A DNA stretch of 31,000 bases. Origin: Glandiceps talaboti. Taxonomy: Eukaryota; Hemichordata; Enteropneusta; Spengelidae. Position numbers and translations under genes: made by a program. The DNA is taken from NCBI RefSeq assembly GCF_964340395.1, contig NC_135551.1, positions 31,522,955 to 31,553,954 on the forward strand, in the 5' to 3' direction. The notes beneath the pieces were generated by a model. It saw only the letters and a program-made list of their open reading frames with translations. It made no database searches and had not been told where the DNA came from. Below are positions 20,301 through 31,000 of this stretch, in pieces. Each line of letters begins with the position of its first letter. Position 1 is the first letter of the stretch.

Positions 20301-22415
20301 ATGGACATTTTAAAATTAATGCCGTATTTGTTAGCGTTACTAGGTGTGATGTGCGAATGGCAAGACATCGTTAGTGGTGCGCAGTTAAACTACTTTGAAG
20401 TCGAACCACGCAATGCCACAGTAATACAAGGTATGTCGACAACTATTCGATGTAAGTCAGCATACAAGTGGTACAGAGTTTATTGGCAAAAGAACGGCAA
20501 CTATATCAATTGGAACAACAAACTCAAGTATGACATAAGAAAGCATATGTCTGGTGTCAGTACTTTAAAGATTCTAAACGTCGACAAAAGTGACGAGGCT
20601 TGGTACAGGTGCGTGGTACCATCACGAGGAGAGTCAAGACAAACCTTCCTTCAAGTTCTACAAATACCAATGCCTTCGTTTTCCAAAGAACCAGAGAGTG
20701 TGACAGTGATCGAAGGTGATACAGCGGTTTTTAATTGTAGTATTGATGGTTTCACTGATACAGCTCTTGATGTTCGCTGGATGAAAGGAAACTCTACCAT
20801 TTCCACTAAAAATACATCATCTGATTTAAAAGATTTATTGTCAAGGATAAGTTATCAACATTCTCCCCAAGGTCAAGGAGACAAATACCTAACAATACAT
20901 AAAGTAACACGTGGTGATGTTGGTACCTTCTCCTGTGCAGTGTATGTAATTAACGGACGAAGAATCCTGAGTTCCAACAAAGCTGTGTTATCAATTCTAT
21001 ATCCTCCCGAAGAACCGTACCCAACATGTCGATACACGAACAAGAAAGAGTACTACGAAGAAGGAGATACTATTCAGACTTATTGTTTTGCCAGAGGTGG
21101 AAATGTACCTGTTTCTTTCGCCTGGCTAAGGAAGGAGAAAACGAAAATAAATGGCTCAACACTAACAGGGACGAGTAGAGGTCGCCCCTACACTTACTCC
21201 AGAAAACGTTGGGAGCTGACATCAGTAAACAACGGTGACATATTAACATGTCTCGCGGAAGGAGTTGCCATTATTCACAACCATAATTGTACAATTGGTC
21301 CTCTCAATGTACACTTTCAACCAATCGTATCACTTTATCCCAATTTTACCGAAATACAACATGGAGAATCAGCCGTACTTACATGCTCAGTACATGCCAA
21401 TCCTGATGTTGTTGAATACAGGTGGTTCATTAATGATACACTCATATCAGAGCATACTGAAGGCGTTGATATTCATAGCTTTGATACAGGTACTGTTCTA
21501 ACTTTGCATACGATAACCATGAATTATGGCACAATAAAAGTCACCTGTAAAGCCAGAAATACACAGTTGTTTCAGAAAACAGTCGCCATCGTTGATGTCA
21601 TTTATTCAGATATAGTACCAAACACCAACGATGAACCAAAGTCATCTATCGATCACACGGAATCCGTGTCTTTGTCGACATCGACCGACACATTGTATCA
21701 ACCTGCCGCTGCGATTGGTCAGACGAGATCTGTACCAAAATATCTTGTATGGTTGCTAATAGTCGTTGTAGTGATTGTTGTGGTTATGGTAACTATAGTT
21801 TTGGGGTTTTACTTCCATAACAACAACAGAAAAAACATTAATTACCTCAGTGACGGTAGCAATGTAATGCAAGACGTCAACGTACGTGCAAACCGCACAG
21901 AAAATGATTACGTCACTCACGCTGAACTGAACGATTCTACACCTATTGTACAGTATGAGAATGTACACAATTTTCCTGTTGCAAGTATAAGAAATGTAAT
22001 GATTAATGTTGAGATTACAACAAGAGAAACGGTAGTTGGTGAGGCAACCATTGAAGAATTTGAAAATGAGCCGCAAAATGAAGATAGCGAAGCGAACGGA
22101 AGAGCAGCAATCTACCAAAATCTACAAATCGACTGGAGTCGAAATGAAATCGACTGGGGTCAGAGAGGGTCAGTAGTTGCGAGACGGAGTACTTCTATGG
22201 AAGATGATGATCAAGACCTGCAAGGACATTCAAGCCAAGTCAATGTATTTGGAAATGACGTCACCACGAATGATGAAAAGCGTTCCAGAAACGTAGAGGG
22301 CTTAGTCTATGCCGACTTAGATCTCAGCCACTACAATGTAGACGGAAACACAAGGGGAACCACACGTCATGGAAGGGAATCACCAGTGACGTATGCAGAA
22401 TTACGATTTCAGTAA
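20301..22415 (+). CDS. single-exon four-Ig-domain transmembrane receptor with three ITIMs and one decayed ITIM
   Basis: The protein has 704 residues and its ATG sits in an ATCAGAATGG context. A signal peptide spans about 1-27 (VSGA before Gln). Ig1 has C51, W62 and C104. Ig2 has C146, W160 and DVGTFSC (C212). Ig3 has C243, C262, W275, C317 and C330. Ig4 has C362, W375 and C416. The stalk is about 436-478 and the helix 481-505. The tail carries VTHAEL (540, His where Tyr is expected), perfect ITIM IVQYENV (Y552, also YxN), ITIM-like AIYQNL (Y605, Ala at -2), and perfect ITIMs LVYADL (Y670) and VTYAEL (Y698), the last ending 3 residues before the stop. Domain order, the four-Cys Ig3 and the C-terminal motif mark it as a paralogue of the genes at 6592 and 13634. 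An inhibitory surface receptor is inferred. The coding region has no introns. Confidence 0.93.
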   Translation: MDILKLMPYLLALLGVMCEWQDIVSGAQLNYFEVEPRNATVIQGMSTTIRCKSAYKWYRVYWQKNGNYINWNNKLKYDIRKHMSGVSTLKILNVDKSDEAWYRCVVPSRGESRQTFLQVLQIPMPSFSKEPESVTVIEGDTAVFNCSIDGFTDTALDVRWMKGNSTISTKNTSSDLKDLLSRISYQHSPQGQGDKYLTIHKVTRGDVGTFSCAVYVINGRRILSSNKAVLSILYPPEEPYPTCRYTNKKEYYEEGDTIQTYCFARGGNVPVSFAWLRKEKTKINGSTLTGTSRGRPYTYSRKRWELTSVNNGDILTCLAEGVAIIHNHNCTIGPLNVHFQPIVSLYPNFTEIQHGESAVLTCSVHANPDVVEYRWFINDTLISEHTEGVDIHSFDTGTVLTLHTITMNYGTIKVTCKARNTQLFQKTVAIVDVIYSDIVPNTNDEPKSSIDHTESVSLSTSTDTLYQPAAAIGQTRSVPKYLVWLLIVVVVIVVVMVTIVLGFYFHNNNRKNINYLSDGSNVMQDVNVRANRTENDYVTHAELNDSTPIVQYENVHNFPVASIRNVMINVEITTRETVVGEATIEEFENEPQNEDSEANGRAAIYQNLQIDWSRNEIDWGQRGSVVARRSTSMEDDDQDLQGHSSQVNVFGNDVTTNDEKRSRNVEGLVYADLDLSHYNVDGNTRGTTRHGRESPVTYAELRFQ

Positions 22416-22565
22416 AATTTGTAGCATGCATCAAGGACAGAATCGCTTCTTAGTAAATAATGATCAATTTATTGAATATACCTGTACACTGTGCAAACAC
22501 TATAGCACTGGCAATGGATCAAACGTGATGATAATCAAGACCATATGACAGTAATCCTACAAAGA

Positions 22566-22806
22566 GTTTCAATATACACATCAGTCTGAACATAGATGTT
22601 ATAGACAAAGATCCAACGTCTACGGTTTGAATATACACATCAGTCTGAACAGATGTTATAGACAAATATCCAACGTCTACGGTTACAATATACACATCAG
22701 TCTGAACAGATGTTATATAGACAAAGATCCAACGTCTACGGTTACAATATACACATCAGTCTGAACAGATGTTATAGACAAATATCCAACGTCTACTGTT
22801 TGAATA
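22566..22806. repeat. 57-bp tandem repeat, about 4 units
   Basis: The units contain CAATATACACATCAGTCTGA, GATGTTATAGACAAA and ATCCAACGTCTACGGTT. AGATGTTATA landmarks fall at 22594, 22651, 22708 and 22767, giving periods of 57, 57 and 59, the last because of an extra TA. The array lies about 150 nt after the preceding receptor stop and may be in its 3' UTR. Confidence 0.92.
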
Positions 22807-22942
22807 TTAACACATTGCATTACTTGAGTTGTACATGCATCTTTGGATAGAAGCAAACGTATAGATTTGAATTTCCCAAAGTAAAATATTAATTATCATA
22901 AGGGACGCGACGTTTTGGTGCGTCTAGCACACCTTCTTCAAG

Positions 22943-23511
22943 CTATGACAAACACATGATTACATGACTTTGTATACATATTTCGGCATTTTGCTCGAGA
23001 CCCTGATAAGATGTTATTCTAGTTCCCTTTTTATCTTCCAAAAGTTGAAGTCTTGTGACTGTATGCTTTCTCGTCTGTGATATGCATATTTCGGGTACTT
23101 GATTTTGAGATGTTGAATCTTGTTGAGATGGAATGTCTTCATAAGAATGACTTTCTCCACCCCTTGACAATGTCTGATCTTTATAGTATGATATATCTGT
23201 ATATTGGCTTCAGGACTGGTGTATTTCGCATCAACTTGTTTACCACTTAACTCCACCTCCTTAGGTGTTCCAGTGCTATCTTTGATGAGCTTTCAGTAGC
23301 TAAATGCATGTAGCTGTAAGTATAGGGAGACGAGGAGCACAATGATAACTATAAGTATAATGCCAACTGTTTCACTCTTGAAGGTGGCGTAAGTGTTATT
23401 TTCACCTACAGCTGACCTTTGCGAAGTGTTGATTGTTGACATTATTGAAGACATTGTTGAAGTTAGAAATTCAATGTAAATAGCAGGCGACGATATGTCA
23501 GATTGACTTAC
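22943..23511 (-). pseudogene. relic of a receptor stalk, transmembrane helix and tail on the minus strand
   Basis: Read on the minus strand, 23511-23296 is open. It encodes a Ser/Thr-rich stalk (STMSSIMSTINTSQRS) and a hydrophobic helix (TVGIILIVIIVLLVSLYLQL, 23370-23302). A TGA at 23295-23293 interrupts the same frame. Beyond it the frame continues open through a hydrophilic tail-like stretch (VELSGKQVDAKY), then a shift of frame near 23170-23180 is needed to keep tail-like sequence going. That part includes HSYEDIP, close to HSYENIQ of the left-edge receptor, and TSYQGL, and ends at a stop about 22943. No Ig domain is found upstream. It is best read as a decayed, inverted duplicate of a receptor 3' half. 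A spliced functional gene is possible but not supported by clear splice sites. Confidence 0.55.
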
Positions 23512-24388
23512 TCAAAATTTTGATTGTATACGTAGTGATTTTCCAAAAGGCTATACCTCGATATATAGTGACTCTAGATCTGACCGTATTCCTTTGCTGA
23601 CACGTTTCGGATTTAAAAAGTCTCATTCAGAGAATATATATGCCAAATAATAATAAATATACTGTGGAATATAACAGTATGTGTTCGTTGTTTTTCTTTT
23701 AAATATTTCAATATAGAACATTTGTTTTACGAGATGCTTCTAAACGTATATCGAAAATATCTCATTTAATGCCATACGTAATGAGGTTAGAATCTTCTCT
23801 TGTCATCATTGCATACAATGTGCTTATTCATGTGTTCATACAAATCCATGTGGATATTTTGTCAGTGACACTTTGAAACAACCAATCTCTTAAAATTATC
23901 ACCACGTACAAACTGAGAACCAAATTATTGTCCGTTATCAGATGAAGTAATAAGGAGCAACTTCCGGTTCTGTTTTTAAGTTGGCAAATGTGACTGTACA
24001 TTTCGTACTAATAATTTCGTTATTCAAAATTTGAGTTTTAACTTTACGTGACCTTTTCAGACACGGAAATCGTTGACACGTGACCGAAGCCTTAGTTTCC
24101 AAACATAACTAGGGGCACCAATAGCACTTCATTTGTTCCCTAGTAGTACCTACACATCGTGTACTGTACATTCCTACAGTAACTCGCATTACACTATACC
24201 ATTCCATATAGAGATTTGGTAACGATTTGTTGGTCAATCAACAAGGTCGTGAAGAGGTTTTGTATCTTATAGACGAAGCCGACTATTCAACTAGCAATTA
24301 TATCAAATAAACTGGCAAACACAGGTAAGAGTCTAAGATTTATATAATGTTATCTATATAGATATAATATATAAGATAACTATAACTA
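23512..24388. other. intergenic, nothing firm
   Basis: I looked on the minus strand for Ig-domain remnants belonging to the adjacent relic and saw none. A good splice-donor-like sequence, CACAG|GTAAGA, occurs at about 24321-24331 on the + strand and could end an untranslated first exon of the LRR gene at 26346. This is speculative. Confidence 0.3.

Positions 24389-24478
<90 letters not shown>
24389..24478. repeat. (TA)n microsatellite, left of the ribozyme block
   Basis: About 40 TA dinucleotides follow an ACTATAACTATA lead-in. Together with the tract at 24573-24665 it brackets a 72-bp unique block. Confidence 0.97.
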
Positions 24479-24481
<3 letters not shown>

Positions 24482-24506
24482 TTGGTAGTACTGGAACTCT
24501 TTCTTG

Positions 24507-24549
24507 GTTGTAACTCGGAGTTTCACGCATTGCGCGATCATCAGACAAC
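24507..24549 (-). ncRNA. hammerhead ribozyme motif (type I-like, short stem III)
   Basis: Read on the minus strand from 24549 to 24507: GTTGT, then the invariant core CTGATGA, then a stem-II hairpin TCGCGCAATGCGT, then GAAA, then a short stem-III hairpin (ACT-CCG-AGT, using the last A of GAAA), then T at the cleavage position, then ACAAC. GTTGT and ACAAC pair as a 5-bp stem I, and CGC/GCG pair in stem II. Both core boxes and all three helices are thus present in the right order and spacing. Short-stem-III hammerheads of this type are known from Penelope-like elements and retrozymes. The base of stem II would be a U-U apposition, which may weaken it. Activity is inferred, not shown. Confidence 0.7.
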
Positions 24550-24550
24550 T

Positions 24551-26281
<1,731 letters not shown>

Positions 26282-26303
26282 TCTCTGTTCTCTGTTGTCA
26301 TAG
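26282..26303 (+). promoter_or_regulatory. candidate 3' splice site in the 5' leader of the LRR gene
   Basis: The pyrimidine-rich TCTCTGTTCTCTGTTGTCATAG ends in AG at about 26303, 42 nt before the ATG at 26346. If real, the LRR gene has an upstream untranslated exon. Confidence 0.3.
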
Positions 26304-26345
26304 CGATAGAGGATCATCAAGTTCAAGTTTGAAGAGTAAATCAAA

Positions 26346-26602
26346 ATGACGACCAAGCTTTACTTAGGATCAATACTTGTTTACCAATTGCTGATATATA
26401 CAACGACTGCAAATGATTCCAACTACTCTAGTCGACGTAAAGATTACAGCGGCAATCCGGAAGAGAACGATTTGTTCAAATGCAACGTCCTCGGCGGCAG
26501 TCAATGTCCTTGTTCACCATGGGAGAGGCCATGCTATAGTGACTACTCCAACATGAGTTTAGATGCACTACCTGTTAATATTCCTCGCTCTACCCAGGTT
26601 CT
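26346..26602 (+). CDS. LRR protein gene, first coding exon: signal peptide and LRRNT cap
   Basis: The ATG at 26346 has A at -3 (TCAAAATGAC). The first 22 residues form a signal peptide, followed by a hydrophilic linker. A cysteine cluster C46-x7-C54-x-C56-x6-C63 then leads into LDALPVNIPRSTQVL. This is the classic N-terminal cap of extracellular leucine-rich-repeat proteins (Cys cluster, then L..iP......L). The exon ends CCCAGGTTCT|GTAAGT at 26602/26603, a consensus donor in phase 2. Joined to the exon at 26816, the next repeat continues in frame. The product is a secreted or membrane LRR protein. The family cannot be named because the remaining exons lie beyond the window. The 213-bp intron 1 holds nothing else recognised. 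Confidence 0.8.
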
Positions 26603-26815
26603 GTAAGTATAATTTGAATACAGTATAACACGTATTGCATCCAAATCACAAGTTTTCTACAAATTGAACATTTCTAGTTTATGTTCAGACGCAAACTGAT
26701 AAGATGAAGATTACTAAAGAGCAGTGTCACATACTACCATCAAAAATATTACATGATTAGATGTCTCTTCGTTTATCTATTTTTATCTATTTTGATATTT
26801 TTTTCATGCTTATAG

Positions 26816-26887
26816 GAATTTGACGAATAATAACATAGGAAATTTTGATGCAGGTCTCATCTCCAGTTTGCCATATCTACACTCGAT
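26816..26887 (+). CDS. LRR protein gene, second coding exon: one leucine-rich repeat
   Basis: This exon is exactly 72 nt, bounded by TTCATGCTTATAG|G at 26815/26816 and CTCGAT|GTAAGT at 26887/26888. Spliced to the preceding exon it completes the split Leu codon and reads LNLTNNNIGNFDAG, then LISSLPYLHS, a full 24-residue LRR (LxLxxNxIxxF...L..L). Single-repeat 72-nt exons with phase-2 boundaries are typical of extracellular LRR proteins and receptors of the LGR type. It was found by reading splice signals, because the exon is too short for an open-frame scan. Confidence 0.78.
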
Positions 26888-26938
26888 GTAAGTGTTCACC
26901 GATCTTCACCAAAAACTTTTGTATTATATAAGATAGGA

Positions 26939-29900
26939 GTTAGTTGAATAACTGATGCAGTTTATTTGTCAGTGATAGTGTAAGTTGCATGTCGCAGGTG
27001 TTAGTTGAATAACTGATGCAGTTTATTTGTCAGTGATAGTGTACGTTGCATGTCCCAGGTGTTAGTTGAATAACTGATGCAGTTTATTTGTCAGTGATAG
27101 TGTAAGTTGCATGTCGCAGGTGTTAGTTGAATAACTGATGCAGTTTATTTGTCAGTGATAGTGTACGTTGAATGTCGTAGGTGTTAGTTGAATAACTGAT
27201 GCAGTTTATTTGTCAGTGATAGTGTACGTTGAATGTCGTAGGTGTTAGTTGAATAACTGATGCAGTTTATTTGTCAATGATAGTGTACGTTGAATGTCGT
27301 AGGTGTTAGTTGAATAACTGATGCAGTTTATTTGTCAGTGATAGTGTACGTTGAATGTCGTAGGTGTTAGTTGAATAACTGATGCAGTTTATTTGTCAGT
27401 GATAGTGTACGTTGAATGTCGTAGGTGTTAGTTGAATAACTGATGCAGTTTATTTGTCAATGATAGTGTACTTTGAATGTCGTAGGTGTTAGTTGAATAA
27501 TTGATGCAGTGTATTTGTCAGTGATAGTGTAAGTTGCATGTCGTAGGTGTTAGTTGAATAATTGATGCAGTGTATTTGTCAGTGATAGTGTAATTTGCAT
27601 GTCGTAGGTGTTAGCTGAATAATTGATGCAGTGTATTTGTCAGTGATAGTGTAATTTGCATGTCGTAGGTGTTAGCTGAATAATTGATGCAGTTTATTTG
27701 TCAGTGATAGTGTAATTTGCATGTCGTAGGTGTTAGTTGAATAACTGATGCAGTTTATTTGTCAGTGACAGTGTAAGTTGATGTCGCAGGTGTTAGTTGA
27801 ATAATTGATGCAGTGTATTTGTCAGTGATAGTGTAATTTGCATGTCGTAGGTGTTAGTTGAATAACTGATGCAGTTTATTTGTCAGTGACAGTGTAAGTT
27901 GATGTCGCAGGTGTTAGTTGAATAATTGATGCAGTGTATTTGTCAGTGATAGTGTACTTTCAATGTCGTAGGTGTTAGTTGAATAATTGATGCAGCTTAT
28001 TTGTCAATGATAGTGTACTTTGAATGTCGTAGGTGTTAGTTGAATAACTGATGCAGTTTATTTGTCAGTGATAGTGTAATTTGCATGTCGTAGGTGTTAG
28101 TTGAATAATTGATGCAGTGTATTTGTCAGTGATAGTGTAATTTGCATGTCGTAGGTGTTAGTTGAATAACTGATGCAGTTTATTTGTCAGTGACAGTGTA
28201 AGTTGATGTCGCAGGTGTTAGTTGAATAATTGATGCAGTGTATTTGTCAGTGATAGTGTACTTTCAATGTCGTAGGTGTTAGTTGAATAATTGATGCAGT
28301 GTATTTGTCAGTGATAGTGTAATTTGCATGTCGTAGGTGTTAGTTGAATAACTGATGCAGTTTATTTGTCAGTGACAGTGTAATTTGATGTCGCAGGTGT
28401 TAGTTGAATAATTGATGCAGTGTATTTGTCAGTGATAGTGTATATTGTATGTCGTAGGTGTTAGTTGAATAATTGATGCAGTGTATTTGTCAGTGATAGT
28501 GTATATTGAATGTCGTAGGTGTTAGTTGAATAACTGATGCAGTTTATTTGTCAGTGACAGTGTAAGTTGATGTCGTAGGTGTTAGTTGAATAACTGATGC
28601 AGTGTATTTGTCAGTGACAGTGTAAGTTGATGTCGTAGGTGTTAGTTGAATAATTGATGCAGTGTATTTGTCAGTGATAGTGTAATTTGCATGTCGTAGG
28701 TGTTAGCTGAATAATTGATGCAGTTTATTTGTCAGTGATAGTGTACTTTGAATGTCGTAGGTGTTAGTTGAATAACTGATGCAGTTTATTTGTCAGTGAT
28801 AGTGTATATTGAATGTCGTAGGTGTTAGTTGAATAATTGATGCAGTGTATTTGTCAATGATAGTGTATATTGAATGTCGTAGGTGTTAGTTGAATAATTG
28901 ATGCAGTGTATTTGTCAGTGATAGTGCATATTGAATGTCGTAGGTGTTAGTTGAATAATTGATGCAGTGTATTTGTCAGTGATAGTGTATATTGAATGTC
29001 GTAGGTGTTAGTTGAATAACTGATGCAGTTTATTTGTCAGTGACAGTGTAAGTTGATGTCGCAGGTGTTAGTTGAATAATTGATGCAGTGTATTTGTCAG
29101 TGATAGTGTAATTTGCATGTCGTAGGTGTTAGTTGAATAACTGATGCAGTTTATTTGTCAGTGATAGTGTATATTGAATGTCGTATGTGTTAGTTGAATA
29201 ACTGATGCAGTTTATTTGTCAGTGATAGTGTACGTTGAATGTCGTAGGTGTTAGTTGAATAACTGATGCAGTTTATTTGTCAGTGATAGTGTACTTTGAA
29301 TGTCGTAGGTGTTAGTTGAATAATTGATGCAGTTTATTTGTCAGTGATAGTGTACGTTGAATGTCGTAGGTGTTAGTTGAATAACTGATGCAGTGTATTT
29401 GTCAGTGATAGTGTAAGTTGCATGTCGCAGGTGTTAGTTGAATAACTGATGCAGTGTATTTGTCAGTGATAGTGTACGTTGAATGTCGTGGGTGTTAGTT
29501 GAATAACTGATGCAGTTTATTTGTCAGTGATAGTGTAAATTGAATGTCGTAGGTGTTAGTTGAATAACTGATGCAGTGTATTTGTCAGTGATAGTGTACG
29601 TTGAATGTCGTAGGTGTTAGTTGAATAATTGATGCAGTGTATTTGTCAGTGATAGTGTAATTTGCATGTCGTAGGTGTTAGTTGAATAACTGATGCAGTT
29701 TATTTGTTAGTGACAGCGTACGTTGAATGTCGTGTAGGTGTTAGTTGAATAATTGATGCAGTGTATTTGTCAGTGATAGTGTAATTTGCATGTCGTAGGT
29801 GTTAGTTGAATAACTGATGCAGTTTATTTGTTAGTGACAGCGTACGATGAATGTCGTGTAGGTGTTAGTTGAATAATTGATGCAGTGTATTTGTCAGTGA

Positions 29901-31000
29901 TAGTGTACTTTCAATGTCGTAGGTGTTAGTTGAATAATTGATGCAGTGTATTTGTCAGTGATAGTGTAATTTGCATGTCGTAGGTGTTAGTTGAATAACT
30001 TATGCAGTTTATTTGTCAGTGACAGTGTAAATTGATGTCGCAGGTGTTAGTTGAATAATTGATGCAGTGTATTTGTCATTGATAGTGTAATTTGCATGTC
30101 GTAGGTGTTAGTTGAATAATTGATGCAGTGTATTTGTCAGTGATAGTGTATATTGAATGTCGTAGGTGTTAGTTGAATAACTGATGCAGTTTATTTGTCA
30201 GTGACAGTGTAAGTTGATGTCGTAGGTGTTAGTTGAATAACTGATGCAGTGTATTTGTCAGTGACAGTGTGAGTTGATGTCGTAGGTGTTAGTTGAATAA
30301 TTGATGCAGTGTATTTGTCAGTGATAGTGTAATTTGCATGTCGTAGGTGTTAGCTGAATAATTGATGCAGTTTATTTGTCAGTGATAGTGTACTTTGAAT
30401 GTCGTAGGTGTTAGTTGAATAACTGATGCAGTTTATTTGTCAGTGATAGTGTATATTGAATGTCGTAGGTGTTAATTGAATAATTGATGCAGTGTATTTG
30501 TCAATGATAGTGTATATTGAATGTCGTAGGTGTTAGTTGAATAATTGATGCAGTGTATTTGTCAGTGATAGTGTACTTTCAATGTCGTAGGTGTTAGTTG
30601 AATAATTGATGCAGTGTATTTGTCAGTGATAGTGTACTTTCAATGTCGTAGGTGTTAGTTGAATAATTGATGCAGTGTATTTGTCAGTGATAGTGTACGT
30701 TGAATGTCGTAGGTGTTAGTTGAATAACTGATGCAGTTTATTTGTCAGTGATAGTGTACTTTGAATGTCGTAGGTGTTAGTTGAATAATTGATGCAGTGT
30801 ATTTGTCAGTGATAGTGTAAGTTGCATGTCGCAGGTGTTAGTTGAATAACTGATGCAGTGTATTTGTCAGTGATAGTGTACGTTGAATGTCGTGGGTGTT
30901 AGTTGAATAACTGATGCAGTTTATTTGTCAGTGATAGTGTAAATTGAATGTCGCAGGTGTTAGTTGAATAACTGATGCAGTTTATTTGTCAGTGATAGTG
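26939..31000. repeat. 61-bp minisatellite, about 66 units, running off the right edge, inside an LRR-gene intron
   Basis: The unit contains TTAGTTGAATAACTGATGCA, GTTTATTTGTCAGTGATAGT and a variable GTACGTTGAATGTCGTAGGTG. Landmarks at 27061, 27122 and 27183 give a 61-bp period. 60-bp (GTTGATGTC) and 63-bp (GTCGTGTAGG) variants also occur. Two linked states are common: AACTGATGCAGTTT and AATTGATGCAGTGT. A block of several successive variant units at about 28500-28880 recurs at about 30150-30525, offset by 1647 bp (27 units). This shows multi-unit duplication within the array. It starts about 50 bp after the donor of intron 2 of the LRR gene. All frames contain stops, so it is not coding. Confidence 0.97.

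Noticed and set aside
20171-22118. Frames overlapping the third receptor gene (20171-20368 -, 21265-21501 +, 21756-22118 -)
   Set aside because: They are shadows of the Ig receptor reading frame.
26939-31000. Regular 61-bp repeats as a CRISPR-like array
   Set aside because: The whole 61-bp unit is repeated with no unique spacers. It is a minisatellite in a eukaryotic intron.

Overview
The window looks like nuclear DNA of an animal, most likely a marine invertebrate. It is AT-rich and mostly non-coding, full of micro- and minisatellites. It carries a tRNA-derived SINE, short inverted-repeat elements, a THAP-domain remnant, a hammerhead-ribozyme motif of the kind known from Penelope-like elements and retrozymes, and an LRR gene with exact phase-2 72-nt exon structure. 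I cannot fix the phylum. A hemichordate, cephalochordate or lophotrochozoan would all fit, and no bacterial or viral gene layout is present. || The core is a head-to-tail family of cell-surface receptors on the + strand. Three complete genes (6592-8682, 13634-15694, 20301-22415) each encode about 690-700 residues in one uninterrupted coding exon: signal peptide, four Ig-like domains, a Ser/Thr-rich stalk, one transmembrane helix, and a cytoplasmic tail with two to three perfect ITIM-type motifs. The last ITIM sits 3-4 residues from the C-terminus in all three. The left edge (1-692) holds the stalk, membrane helix and tail of a fourth, divergent receptor whose tail has YxN-type motifs and no canonical ITIM. 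A decayed minus-strand remnant of a related stalk, membrane helix and tail lies at 22943-23511. Together this reads as a local expansion of inhibitory-type immune or allorecognition-like receptors, with birth and death of copies. || Between the receptors lie a 32-bp satellite with higher-order structure (1884-2569), a 357-bp palindromic element flanked by TTAA (2953-3309), a 570-bp tetranucleotide block (3744-4316), a 49-bp satellite (5053-5686), an inverted-repeat element (10223-10839) with a second partial copy at 956, a SINE (11589-11850), a THAP fragment (about 12036-12158), and a 1.7-kb element with 12-bp inverted termini and internal 200-bp subrepeats (18069-19767). || Right of the receptors, a hammerhead-ribozyme motif sits on the minus strand between two (TA)n tracts (24507-24549). 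The 5' end of an LRR protein gene starts at 26346 with two coding exons (26346-26602 and 26816-26887). Its second coding intron contains a 61-bp minisatellite of about 66 units that runs off the right edge. All assignments come from reading the sequence; no database search or expression data were available.
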